Shown here in pieces: positions 47,228 to 61,100 of a DNA stretch of 64,000 nucleotides. Location of the stretch: assembly GCF_022581195.2 (NCBI RefSeq), contig NC_061462.1, forward strand, positions 7,626,001 through 7,690,000. Reading direction: 5' to 3'. This DNA comes from Helicoverpa zea. Lineage: Eukaryota > Arthropoda > Insecta > Lepidoptera > Noctuidae. The notes below the pieces were generated by a model, which saw only the letters and a program-made list of their open reading frames with translations, searched no databases and was not told the DNA's origin. How positions within the stretch are numbered: the stretch's first letter is position 1; each line of letters starts with the position of its first letter. The translations under genes and the position numbers were made by a program.

Positions 47228-47458
47228 TATAGTTCGGCCATTCAGAGAATGCGTTCCTGACACGTCGCGATTGAACTGACGACGTAACTTTGCAATGGCG
47301 TTGCAGTTACGATAAAAATATTTTTGCTGGTTGTTTACCGTTTTAACAATTGAGGAGCATTAAAACAACATTATTATATCAATAATCAATGAATGTTATT
47401 ACGTCGTCAGTTCAATCGCGACGTGTCAGGAACGCATTCTCTGAATGGCCGAACTATA
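47228..47458. mobile_element. MITE with perfect 60-bp terminal inverted repeats
   Basis: The first 60 bases (47228-47287, starting TATAGTTCGGCCATTCAGAG) are exactly reverse-complemented at 47399-47458. The 111-bp core is AT-rich and has no coding capacity. Because the TATA...TATA tips are themselves palindromic, a TA target duplication (47228-47229 and 47457-47458) cannot be separated from the repeat ends, but it is the natural reading. Zero mismatches over 60 bp indicate a young insertion compared with elements 1-3. Confidence 0.9.
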
Positions 47459-50400
47459 ATATGTATATTGTTCATCTTTACAATTAAATTCAGAACTTCA
47501 TGATGTTAAGTACAAATTTCTTTTAAAACATTCGGTATGAAACAGATAGCTAACTAAGCTTCAAAATTGTCCACCGCAAAAGTAGGATAATATATCTACC
47601 TGAACATTAAGCCCAGTAAGTGCCTATATATAACCCGAAGGCTAAAATTTCTTAATACCGGCTGCCATTGCGGGGCCGCCCCCCGTAATAACCCGGTCGA
47701 GTCCACGGGGAGGATCCACAAGTGATTTAAAGAGATTGTCAGTTAATGAGCCCCTGTCCGCCACAAATTCAGCCCTTTTCCGTTACCTTCAGAGCTAATC
47801 GCCGCTTTTAGCCGACGCGGCATCTTATTCCTATAGCTAACATTACCCTACACACTAAATTATGAATGATACCTCACCTGGATAATTAGGGATACCTAGG
47901 CAGCAGAGATGCTACTTTTATTATTTTCTGCATAGTACTTATTGCAGGAATTTTCGTCCGCGTATTCAATATTCTCGGAAAGAATGTCGGCGTTCCTGTG
48001 TATCTCATGACGAAAGTAAGTATGTGCTGCGCGAAATGCAAGCGAATAAAATATCAAATAAATATATGAACATTTTAAAAGCATTTAACGAATTTAGTAG
48101 CCGCTGAAAATCTTTCATTTAGCTACGTGACATGTGAAGTTAACCAATAAGTTCAGAATGTCTCACGAAACTTGCACATTCATTTTCTTTTAATATTGCC
48201 TTTAAAAGACAAATAAATACAAATGCTATTCCTTAAGACTGCTGTATAGTATTACCCAGGTAAAGGTAAACCGTAATGCTAAAAATTACTATGATAATCT
48301 TCGAGCTGACTGCAAATTAAACCACAAAAATAATTACCCATCCAATATAGAATGTTCAAAGGTTTAAATGTTGAACTTGTAGTACATGCATCTACATAAC
48401 TGGTTCGATTGCGGCTAGGGCCGGCGTCCCTATGTGCCCTCGGGTAAGCGATATGCGTACGATCCCTGTGTTCCATACAATTTATCTGTGTTCGGCCGAG
48501 TGTGCACCGCCTTATTCGGCAATCGTCCCACACCTTTACCTGTTTCCAATATAAACAAGACTAAAAAATATATCGGCCGAACACGATTCGTTCACGCGGC
48601 TCTAGGATAAAGTTATTCGATTCTAACATTCTATATGAACATTGATGGCTCTTATGAACTGAATTAATGTCATAATTGCGGCAGTTTCGGATAAAATAAA
48701 TCGATATGGCCTGCTTACATAATACCGCCCGCAGTTTGTCTGTAGAATGAATGCTAATAACCATTTAAAGTTGGCCTCTATGAATCCGTGGAATGTCGTG
48801 TTTTTCTGATATTTTAGTGCCGCGTCGAGCGGCGGAGAGAGGTCACTTTGTATAAAATAAATGAGTTTACAAGACAATTTTAAGTAGAATTTCTTATCTA
48901 ATCCATTGATATATGAATCTCGATTACAATCTATTATCTAGGTACGGTATACATATTTATATATTGTAGGTAGATTTTAGTTTATTAAAGTGTCAGTAAC
49001 GTCATTAAGTAAATTAGTTTTTTGTGTTCCTGTTCGTCGTTTTGTGTCGCTTTATCTGTAGGATTTCATATTTATGTGCATTTTAATTAGGTATTGGAAA
49101 TTTTGAACAGGTTCGTTTTGGATTAAAAATATCAGGCATAGGTAATAATGACAATAAAGGCCTACTATGAACACTTAATTTTGTTTTAATTGATCCGCAT
49201 TTTTACTCTAGTTGTAGAATGTAGATAAGTAGGTACATAAATTGTGTAACCGATTAAGCGACGCTTAATAAGAGGATGTTCAATAAAGTCATTAAAAACT
49301 TGCAAATAATAAAAAAGCAACTAAATAATACAAGTTGTTGAAAAGCGAACACCGTTATAACTTCAAGACATATTAAATTAGCGGAAGCTTAAAGCTCTAG
49401 AGAATATTCTAATTTAGTTTCTGTCTGTCTAGTTATTTCCGTCTAACGTAACTTGACCATTATAAGATGACCTTCCATGGCCAGTTTAAACTTCGCCAAC
49501 TTCAAGGGATCGCGGGTCATTTCAAACTGGGCGGTGTTGTAGAGTTGTAGTGAGTATATTATGTAGGTGTGTATCGCATTTTGTGAAATTGCGAAGAAGC
49601 TTGGAGTATTACCGACGTGCCCAGGGGAAAGCGTCTGGACTAAACACCTCGTTGTTGTTTTATCTTTGTTGTACCTATACCTTTGATCGGTCTTTGTATC
49701 TTTGGGAAGTTTGTTTCAAAGACCCTTGGATAAATATTGGAAAACTAAACTGAAAGGCAAAATTAATAACATTTTCATTAATAACATAAGAAAAATATGC
49801 ATGTCTATCTAAAGTTTAAAATTGTTTCTCTCTGATTAGGTAGGTACATATTCAATGTTTATATCAGAGACTAGCATTTGAATAATTAACAGAAAATTTA
49901 GTACGAGTGTCAACAGTCTCATTAATATTAATATAATTTAATCCTACTCTTGTACAGCTTTAATAAATTCCCTTAAACTACTTTTATTCAACACCACAAC
50001 CACCCCATAATTTACTTTGAAATACGTATATACCACAAGTTTTTTCCACGACATTCTACGAACCAGTATTCAATAGAAACTAAGGGGCATCACGTAATAA
50101 TTCCTACATTTATATTCAACATATTTAATATATTTTTTACAAGTCTGTGAGCTGACTCTAATTTAACTGTAGATAAATGAAATAAATGACCCAAGTAGGC
50201 ACAAAGAAAAGATTTCAGGTGTCCGCAAAATACGTGTCAAAAGAAAGAACTTATCATACCGGTTTTTACGCATTTAAATTAAAAACTTATTGCGACACCT
50301 CTTTTGATCGTAGATTATAATGTGAAAATCTACTAAGGCCGGTTGCATACAAGGTTACTCTTATGTTGTAAGCGACAAAATATCGTAAGGGTCATGAGTC

Positions 50401-53400
50401 GCGCAGCAAATTACGACTAATGGACCCGTCTTTGTTTCGAGATTACAATATTAATCATTACGTACGTCAAAGACTATTCAATTATTGAATCATTTTGAGA
50501 TAATAATAGATACTTCATTATCACTAGAGACTGTTGTATGGACTTAAATTTCGTAGAATGCGTAATAAAATAAATGTATTGTTGTGACACTGTGTATAAC
50601 CTTCCTGCTTGATAAATGGTTCATATTGAATTATGTCCATGTTTGTCACCAATATATGACTTATTGCTTATTTTCACAGTAAACGTGACGCACTTTAATG
50701 TTAACCAATAGGTACTTGCAATTTAAATAAAATGGAAAAACACACTTCAAATAAATGACCAATTAATTACAGTTTAAATCAAAATTTTATTTTTTAAATC
50801 AAGTTAAAGTAGCGTCTTTTTAAGAGTGTTGGTTTAGAAGCCATTAAAGAGTTTGTTTATCAGCTATTAATTAAGTTAATTTCAGTCTTAAATCTTCTTA
50901 ATTGTATTAATTAGTGGACAGTTCAGCTCATAAACATCGCATATTTTATATAAAATTTAATAATGCAGTTATATTCCAAATGGTCTCTAGATATTATATT
51001 TGTACAAAGCGCCATCATCAAAGGACAGTCGTTAACAAAATCGCAAGACATTATACCCGTATCGTTACGATGCTTAACGCTACGCATCACCCTTAATTAC
51101 TGTCCACACAATTGCTACGCCATTCCTCTGCTACGTACTACCACATTAGCAACTCTCATAACACTATATCTGCTATGAAATATGCTTGTGACTGTCCATT
51201 GATGGTCACTCAAACCATTTTGTTCCTTATACGTCATAATTACGGGCGAGTTTTGTGTGCGGTGCAGTATAAAACTACAAGTGTGGGGACGATTTTGTTT
51301 TAAAAGGGAGGGTTCTAATGTCTGGTCATCGGTCGACTCTCGCTTGACCGTAGGGGTAATTTGGAGGCAGACAGCGGACACATTTGCATTACAATGAGAC
51401 TCGGATCCCGGGCGGCGGGGAGGGCTTCCGTCCGACGGATAAGCTCGCGTTTTGTATGTATAAAAGTGTGTAAGTTTGTCTGGAAGCTTGCTGAATACTT
51501 GAATATTAATTATTCCTAGTAATTTTATACAAAATTCTGCAATTGTTATGTAAAGTTTTATTCATTTTGTAGAATTTACCCATGAGAACAAGAGCTCTAC
51601 AAATATATATCTCAAATGTACTACAAATTGTAACAAGAAGCCATTATTTCCCAAATTCACGAAATTAAAAAACAGATCACGAAAAGCTGAAGCACACTCG
51701 ACTATTTTTAGTAACTCAAAAATGAGGTCAGCAGCAATAAAATAAGAAAATGAAACTGACCCTTCTTGTTTCTATACGTTTGTCCCAATTTTATGTTACA
51801 TCTTGACATGCCAGGAAGTTTCGACATAAAACGATACATTGGGTAAATGGATGTAAGCAAAGCCAGTGGGTTAGGTACACCTAGTTCAGGACTTATATGT
51901 TTCGGATAGAATGCAAATAAAGCGGAAGTATCTTTAAAATATCTCACATCTAATAACAGTTTTAAATAAAATCAGGCTTGTGTTGCAAATGAGCAAAATA
52001 TCTGGAAGAATATCTTGCGAGCAATGTAGATACCTAGTATATACTAAGTACCTATGCCCCATTATTCAATAACCTATTCCTCTTTTTCTTCCGAAAGCAG
52101 GAGACAATGTCAGCTAATTGCATTGCCGACAAAAATTTTTACACTGGAAAAAAAAACTATTATTATCAAGTCGCAAACAACGCAATAGGCAATTGAATTA
52201 CCGATAATCTTCACAATGAAGGTCACTTCCCACCCACAACAAAGTGTACTGTGATAAAATCGATACATTCAACGTAGGTAGGTATTACAAAGAAAGTAAA
52301 CGAAACCTGCCTTCAACACTCGTAAATAAAAAAATAATCTCCAATTAGCAGCTTATAGAAATCTTTGCCAACTAATAATTTCAGATCTAGCCACTTCAGA
52401 AACAACTTCATTTTCGTCTACTGTTTTGTCTAGACTAGATTCTAATCAATGAATTTTGGCAGTCAATTGCTCATACTCTTTATTATAACTGCTACTTACG
52501 CTAGACTGAAAAATAGATTCTGACTCATGAAAATTATATTTTGAGAACATTTTTTTCAACGCACTTTCTTCAGAACGCTTGTTGTTTTTGCAATATATAA
52601 AATTCTAATATATTATGAGTAAAATACATATACATTTCATAAACTGCTTGCTGTATATAAAATAGAAACCAAACCTTAAACAATTGAAGGAAGACAAACA
52701 AATATAATTTTGATTAAGTACCAATTCCAAACAATTCTCGATATCAGGATATACTTTCTATGGGCAGTTACAGCTTTCTACATAAAACACATTACAACCA
52801 CCATGAAAACAGTCAAGCATTGTTAATAATGACTATTGAATGACTGCATAGCACCAATCATATTTAAGTCCTTCACAATACATGGACGTGCTCCAATAAA
52901 GATCGCTAGCGTTCTGTGAGAACTTCATCCAGTGCATTAATAAAATATATCGCGTAGAGGCGATTACGTCAAAATAGATGCTTCCCAAAGGCGCCAACGC
53001 ACCGAGTGCGGGACAAATACCAATATGTTGCAGTAAAGTGCAATACGACGTGATGTGAATGTACTACAAAAAGGACAAGTAGGGTGGCCATGGGATTTTC
53101 AGATCTCGGATTTAGAATATTATTTTTTTCAGGAGATGTCTGATGAAAACAAAATGGTTTGTTTATGTCAAAAATATAACATTGATTTTGTCATGATGAG
53201 TAATAGATAATATTGGAAGAGCCACTAAGTAGGTGCAATAATCAAGTTATTTTTCGAGAAAGGCTCAACAAATAGGCATCGGCTTCAATCAAATAAATTA
53301 ATTACCCTTTAATAAGTCTGAAAGTATTTCAAACTAACTTTTATCTTTAAGAAACGTAAAGGGAAAGCCGACCCAACTTCAAAAAGACGCCCAAGCATAT

Positions 53401-53744
53401 CAATTTAAAAGCCACATAGTAAACAAAACTTGATAGCATTATGACCCATTAGGGCAGTTAGTCCTAATTAAAATGCTAATTATTGCTAAGAAGGCAGTAT
53501 CAATATGATAACTAAAAATGTATTATATACACCAAATAATTTTGAAATTACTACTGTTGCATGTAGGTAGTAATGATGTTGAGTGTTTTAGGTTTTTTAT
53601 TTTAATTATGTTAGGTGTCCAGCATTTCGGAAAATCCTATAAGTCATTAATTACGATTTTACATGGAACGTATTTTTTCCATGAAAGCATTATAAATTGC
53701 GGTAACTTAAAAAAAAACACACTTTTTTGGTGTTTTATGATTGA
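47459..53744. other. Long intergenic stretch, no gene recognised
   Basis: No supported gene. GC-richer islands occur at 47660-47830, 48400-48540 and 51380-51450. The minus strand at about 48545 shows GGAAACAG|GTAAAG, a possible donor without a convincing exon behind it. A 98-codon plus frame at 53518-53814 runs into the antisense of the repeat at 53745 and is not a gene. Confidence 0.5.
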
Positions 53745-53898
53745 ACGCGCTTATCTCAGTAAGTACGAAACTGATTTGGAAAACTCATTCAGTGTTCGAT
53801 ATCCCATTTATTGAGGCAGGCTGATAGGCTAGAATTTCTTTGGTACGTAGAGTTGATCCCTCGAACAGCGGGTGAAACCACTGGCGGAAACTAGTGTT
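53745..53898 (-). mobile_element. Retroelement tail, minus orientation, truncated
   Basis: The reverse complement begins ACTAGTTTCCGCCAGTGGTTTCACCCGC and continues GAGGGATCAACTCTACGTACC, TAGCCTATCAGCCT, CTCAATAAATGGG and GCGCGTTCAA. This is the same broad family as the plus-strand copy at 19914-20116 but a different subfamily. The expected CAAACAAACAAA and ATATTAGTATAGAT end is missing, so this copy is 3'-truncated or decayed. Confidence 0.7.
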
Positions 53899-54853
53899 AA
53901 ATAAATGGGAATGTCCTTCATTATCTTCAAATCATGGAGTTCCTACACAAGTACACTATATAATTATAATCTGAATATACTTAATGGCATGTACTAATGT
54001 AAAGTACATTTATATGTAATGCCACAGGTGTTCTCAAACCATCAAGTGCCCACTTGATGTATTCTAGAGCACTGATAGATGCATGTATCTAAGTAGACAT
54101 TTACATTTTCTTACATATACATTGCCTTCGTAGGAGTTATTGCTTTGTTATTGTTTAACGTAGCACATTTATAAGTAGTTATGTAATTATATAAACTAAT
54201 ATGCTATTATTTTTCGTAAATTATAATATTAGATAAATTATGGAATCAGGCTTGAAATTGTTAGGAAAAGTATGTAGCGTTTTCCGCTATATTAATCAAA
54301 CTTTAGTCACTTTGAATTGGAACACGGCCACAATATAATCGGCATGACCTAGGAGTACTAGTTATGCCCATTATACTATTGATTCATCTGTACATCTTTT
54401 CTGTAAACATATAGGTATCAAATAGCTACTTGTTCAAAAGAGTTTCCTAAAGTAGTCTTCAAGGACTACAACCACACATTAACATGAGTGAATATTATAT
54501 ACTAAATCAGTCAAAATGTTATCAATATAAATAAAGTCATCGATTTGAAGTGTGTTTGTATCTATGACACAAATAACAATATCAGTTGCATTAAAGTCCG
54601 TGAGTAAATAACGATAATGTACCGTACGTGTTAGTTATGAGTAGATTCATGTACCTATCTATATTGAATGAATGTGATTGAGTTCATGAAGATAATTATG
54701 AACGTTTATTTCAATGATGTTCTCATATGACCTTTGATTTTATTTATTCAAACCACAAAATTACCACATCTCGATAACACAATCCCATCGATTGTCACAT
54801 ACACTTTTGATTCCTATAAAATTCTAACTACTTAGATGCCTAATTCATAGTGT
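53899..54853. other. AT-rich intergenic stretch, nothing recognised
   Basis: No coding region, repeat tail or inverted repeat was identified in this block. Confidence 0.5.
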
Positions 54854-55140
54854 AGAGTTCTCTATTACGAATCAACTAAAGGCAATTCGTAAAACAAACA
54901 AAATCAACATTTGAATCGAAATAGCTTGAAACTACCTTACGAAGATACATACCCACTGCTACACATGGACTATCAAGAAATTTATAAAGTACTCCCAGAG
55001 TTCTCTATTTAAAATCAACTGAAGCCATTTCCCAAGAAACAAAACCATACGTTGCTGGGAAATTGCCTGAAACCACACCACGAAGATACATTACCTACAC
55101 ATACCTACCTACTATCAAGACACGTATATCCCCACTGGGT
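54854..55140 (+). repeat. Diverged tandem duplication, two units of about 143 bp
   Basis: Unit 1 (54854-54996) and unit 2 (54997-about 55140) share, in order, AGAGTTCTCTATT, AATCAACT(A/G)AAG, GAAA(C/T)..(A/C)CCTGAAAC-like blocks, ACGAAGATACAT and CTATCAAGA. The units are clearly related but heavily diverged, with small indels. No transposon ends are seen. A third, weaker unit was not found. Confidence 0.6.
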
Positions 55141-58100
55141 CTTCAAGCTATAAAACTACAACCCGCAAACTTCCCTACCGCATATCAAAACCAATCTACA
55201 CAGCAGATATCCGCTTTGAACCAACAATTTATCATACAACAATGTAACGCAGACGGCCTTCTTAATCAATGCAGCCAGCGTCCACAATCACCCGTAATGG
55301 ACTGATGTATGGGCTGAATGCAGTATATTAGCAATGTACGGACCTGGACGTGCAATGCGGATGCAATGATGGCCCTTGCCAATGAACGTGGGCCAGACAG
55401 TGAGTACCTATTGAGAGTAGGTATGAATAATGCCTTCTGTCTGATCGGCTTTTGTTTGGTTGTTGAGTTAGATTAAGTTATTATTAAAGCGGTTTATTAT
55501 CTCAGTGAAAGTTTGATAGAAGGGAAAGTAAGTTACACTTTGTGGTAGGAAAATTCAGTATTTGACTGCTTAAAGAACCTTCGTCTACAGCAAAGATTCT
55601 TAAGTTAAGCTGAGCTTATGAAGAGTCAATTAAACTTGAGATTCTACTCGAGTCATGCTAAACTAAAAACCCTATAAATAAGCCGACGTTTTTTAACAGA
55701 TAATTCCAGCTGAAAATAAAACGCATATAAAAACGAAGCATTCCCAAACACATTCTTCCCGACAAAACGCAGGACACAAAAAGCACTTCAGAATTATAAA
55801 AACAAATAATAAAACTTCTAAGACAGAAACAATAGCCACACAACAATAAGACACGGACGTAAACGTTAAAATAGTAGACAAAAGTAAAAAAGCAACAAAA
55901 ACACAATATGCCATTCAACCCTTTCGTCAAAATATGACTAGAATTGACACTTCCTTATTGCGTCGTAAATTTAACTGGCGACATACAAATCTTTGGAGAC
56001 AATAACATATTTTTTATTACAGAATATTCGTTACCAGTTCCTAAACAACCAGTGTGCTGTGTACGTGTTGTAAATAAAATTTTAGTTCATTTAAATAGTT
56101 TACGTAGTAAAACATGTCTCGACAACCATGTCTCATTCTTAGAAAATACCTACATACCTATATTTTTTTCAAGACACGTAATGTTATGACTGAGATCTGA
56201 GAAAAATCTTGGCCACACAGGGAAAATACTTCCAGCGAAAAAGGTTCCCGAATTCCATTAAGGAAACTATTAAAAGGAGAGGTCATTACCAAGTAAGTGG
56301 GTTTTTGGTTTATATCTACACATGTTGAAACTTACAGGGAACCGTTGCGCTAGCTTAAATTTTACTGACCGAGGAAATTTCGAGAGCCATTAAGCTTATC
56401 AAAAGAAAAGAGAAGGCATTTAGACCGTGCCATTCACCTTCCAATTTATTGCTTACAATATCGCTTAGAAATCTGTCGACCCAAGTTTGTAATGCCGAAA
56501 ATATCGTTATACTGAGCAATTTTTCTTACAAACTGACTTTCGAAATAATAACAGTAAATAAGAAGGTGTATGTAAGCTTCAAAGTAGTCCGTTACAGATA
56601 TTTATTTGTTTTTCCTCCAAAATCTTTATTCATTCATGCTTTACTTGAGTCATAAAAACGTTGAAGAACAGAAGCATTTGCATGATTATTGACCTCTAAA
56701 ATTACCATATTTACTATAAATTGTACCAATATTTAATGTTTAGTATTCATACAGTTATATTAAAGTATCTCTCGTGTACTTCTTTTTGTAATGAAAATGG
56801 TTTTTAGTTCGTACTGTAAGAAAATGTCTGGAGCGTAGAAATTTGTTTCTAAGCTAGATACGGAATAAGATTAGAGTAGATTACATTTCTAAATTAAATC
56901 TCTAGTAAGTATCACTAAGTACGTAATTAATATAAAATTCCTATTTTACTAGCAGATAGGTGGCAAGTTAATTCTGCAAGTTTCTCATAAGAGCAATTTC
57001 TTCCTACTTTAGCATCAGTAATTCAGTCTACCATTCCTTAACTTGAAACCTAAAAATGATCCAAGTCAAATGAGTAGCACTGACAAACCATACAATTATA
57101 TTATATTGGTCATAGTAGTTGATTACTTCGGATTATTAATTATCATACACAACTATTAACTGTGAAGGCTAGCATATAATAATGAGTTGTGTTGTTAGAG
57201 TGTAGTTGATACATCTATGAGGTCTTTTATGAATAGAGAAACAGTAACAAAGTTATGAATTTCGCTTTACGGAGGCTTAATGCAGCTTTCTAAAGTCTTT
57301 ATGGAAATAGAATACTGCAAACAGGTAACATACTGGCTGGGTGTATTATTCCTTCACGTGTAGAAAAAGCACTGAATTCAGCCGTATTGGAGATATATAA
57401 CATAGGTAAAAAAAATCCGAAGAATTATTTTCGCATTTAAATTAAAAATTAAACCATTAAGAAATAAATAAAAGATACTATTCACGAAGTAACAGACACA
57501 CACAATTCGATTTGACATAGGTAGGTGTGAAAATGTTCAAGCAGATTGTTCGGCCAATGATCGTGAGAGGCGACCCCAAAGACGACAGGTGTTAACTTTA
57601 CAAAAAACAGCAGTAATTTAAACATGGCGATTTCTCCACACTTTATAAAAGATAAAAAAGACATTCGAACAATATTTCACAAAGATATATTCGATCAATA
57701 AATTAAAAATGAATTTATGCTTGAATTAAAAAATGTCTTTTGTGCATTTCATTATTGGCCAGCCGTAGGCCTGTTTCTGGCATATTTATGATCAATGTAT
57801 TATCTACTATATTAATTTAAATACTCGACCTTATTTAAATATCTACTGTTTATTATGTAGGTAAGAGTACATTTACATTGGTATATATTTTTCATAATTT
57901 ATGAAAAACCTTACTATAATTTAGAAAAACTTGTTGCTCTGCTTCTACAATGTTGTATGTAAGTGTAACTTGTAAGTAATGTTTTGTAGTAGCGATTGTC
58001 GTAATCGAATGATCATGTACTACTCGAATTATTCGATTTTATTGTTATGTCGTTTGTAGAGATTCTTATAATTTTATAAATATCTATAAGTAGTTTCGTG

Positions 58101-61100
58101 AACAGTAACAAGCCTTGTTTCTAAATAATCCAATACAGCTCTCTCTTTTCAATCTATGTTAAAAGATCTTCGTTATCGATAAGCAAAACTTAATTAAAAT
58201 TAACCTTAACCTATCAAGATATAACTTGAATAATTTAGCCAAAAACACGGATCATTAATATAATTAAAATCACGCTAATACAATGAATTAGCAATAAATT
58301 TCATACTTACGCGGTATCGAATAACATATTGGAATGCAAATCGTCATATTTATCGATATGACAGTCGTGTTTAGGCGGCAGAATTTAATTTTATTCATGT
58401 TTTTATAATAATATCGATAAACAACTTAATTTTTGTAAAACTAGCGATAAACGATTTTTTATTAATTTTGAGTAGTTAGAATTAAAAATCAATGTGTTTT
58501 AATATTCATTAAATCGTTGCATTATAATAGCGGACCCCATAGCCAGCCAGTAAAGATAATATTGGCATTCAGATGCATGTTCGAATATATTTAATTATTA
58601 ATTATTTTTAATTAATTATGCTGTCAATAATACTCAAAGCTACACAGAATAAAATAACAAGCGTATATTGTCTTTGATCCCATATACCGTAAAGTTTCAA
58701 AATCGATTCTATTATTATTTTTACAATGACCCCATCCCTAGTTGCCGTGAGCATATTTTAAACGCTGTCAGAACAACATGGCGCCGAAGTTCCAAACTTA
58801 GTCGAAGTTAAATTAGGGGTGAGTCGCCTTATGTATGTTCGCTGTAAACTATTGTGTGAAGCTATAATTAAACTGTTTTGATAATTACGTAGGCGTTCAC
58901 TGAACTTGCTTTTAATGCGTGTTTTTATTGTCATTTGTTGTAATATAACCATTTGTTGTGGCATAAAAAAGTTGTGCAAAAAATTGTAGTAACGAGAAAT
59001 AATTGATACTTTTTGTACCTATATTTTTACTGAAATGTATTTATTATATTCACAGAACTAAAAATATTTACAATAAAAATGAAACCTAGCCTAGTATTTT
59101 TCTAATAATTTTAATTTGAAATAATATCTCAATCACAGAATACAACTTCGCCTTTACAATCAAACGTTTATAAAGACGTTCCCTGGCACGTATCGATCAA
59201 TACTCATCGTTACTATAAAGGAATGGGCTCAACAAATCGACGATCGTCCGTAATCGATATCAATTGATACAAACGACATAGTTAGGTGTGAAAAATAACT
59301 TATAGGCAGTATGTAAATGGTTCTATTTAAATCGGAATAGGTACGTTTTTTGTAACAAGACTTGTAAAAAAACTGAAATAGAAAAAAGACTTGATGAATT
59401 TAAATGATGACTGGTTTAGTTTTTCATAAAATGCAATTTTTTGCTTAGCAATTGCATTAGCTGATTTACATGTTTCCACAATTTTCCGGATAATAACTGC
59501 CTTAAAATCGTCAAATGCCAAAAGGAATCTATGCAGTCCCTAGCAACCAACTGAGTGATTTAATAAACGACCATAGTAGGACTGAACCAAATATGGTAGG
59601 ACGTCATGAATACCCGAATAAAACTCACTTTTTAATGACATAATGAATTCATAGGTATTGATAGTATACCTACCTTAATTAAGCCTTGGTTCCCACATAC
59701 GTTTTTTTTCAACTTACCTATAGATACCGCGCTTTTTATATAGTTACCTATCTATATGTATACACTTAATTAAGTAATAAATTGCATGAAAAAAATGGCT
59801 TAATCATGTTGTTATTGCATTCTGGTTTCCTACGGATGACAGTGGCAGTTGTGAACAAGCGATTTTATTTACTTATCCTTGAATTTTATCCCTTTGCTTC
59901 ATATGAAAACATGAACAGAAAATATTATGTATGTATGATAATTTTAAACATGCGTTGTTGCATTATTTAAGTTTCTAATAGTGTCCACATTCATGTACCG
60001 GTGATAGTTTCGTATATTTTATACGCGTTTGTTCAGAATTTGTAGGTAGGTATATATTTTATTTTTGATATCTACGAGTAATTTAATACCTAGCCATTTG
60101 CTGTTTATGTAGACGTCGTGTTGATATCGAAATATGAAATATTATCAATCAATAATTTTATGCGATTAGCAGTTTTACCTTTTATAGATTTGACAGTGTC
60201 TTAATTTAATACAATATCTTATAGGAGGCTGATGTTTTAACATAGCTATTCGATATATTTTCATTTAAATCAAAAACCTGTTCGATTAATTATAATGAGG
60301 ACTCTTAATGGATGAGTTTATTGACTTTGGTACACTTTATACGACTATTAAAAGTTTTATGTGCCAAATATAATGTTAAGACAAATTAAAGTCAAAATGG
60401 TTCGATAAAATTAATTAACGATAAATAGTCATAAATCTTTATGTAGAAAAAATAAATTCGAAGTCTCTGAGTCGAAAATTAACATTTCGAAGAAAAAAAC
60501 TGTCGTTACATTGAGACCAATTTTAGAATTTGCCTAACAAATGAGAACGCTTCCAAAAAAAATTGGAAAAAGCCCAAATACTAAAGGACGCTACAGAGTC
60601 TAGAAAAAGGAACAAAACAATATCCCACTTTATAATTAACATTCCGATCTAAAGCGGACATTCCACGAACCTTGTTCGTGCTGGATGCGACTTACAAAAA
60701 TGTCTTCGATCCCGTAAATGTTGAAAGTTTAGCAATTTAATAGTGTCGAAGCCAGTCGTCTAACGCGACACTTAATTACATTCAGTATAATTGAAAGTTG
60801 GGAGCTTATCGTGTCTAGGAGTTGTATCTCTCGGTACCTATGTACGGAATGGGGAGGTTCGTAGGGGTAAACTTGGGGCGGATTATATTATTAATGTTGG
60901 AAGTATCGATAACTTACACTTTTATGGAATGAGTTTAAAGTTTTGCTGTCTGTGTTTATTTGGAAAGTGGAAGGACTGTACCGACTACTTTAGAAGAGAA
61001 AGTATAATAACTATTTAATAACGCATCGACCTGATTAACAGCAAAGGAAAACAAAAACTATATGTAAAAATCTGTATTTTCTTCAGGCGTATTATCTACA

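Noticed and set aside
58782..58790. CATGGCGCC and other GGCGC words considered as CTCF sites (also 14521, 33822)
   Set aside because: They deviate from the core at one or more positions and would be expected by chance.
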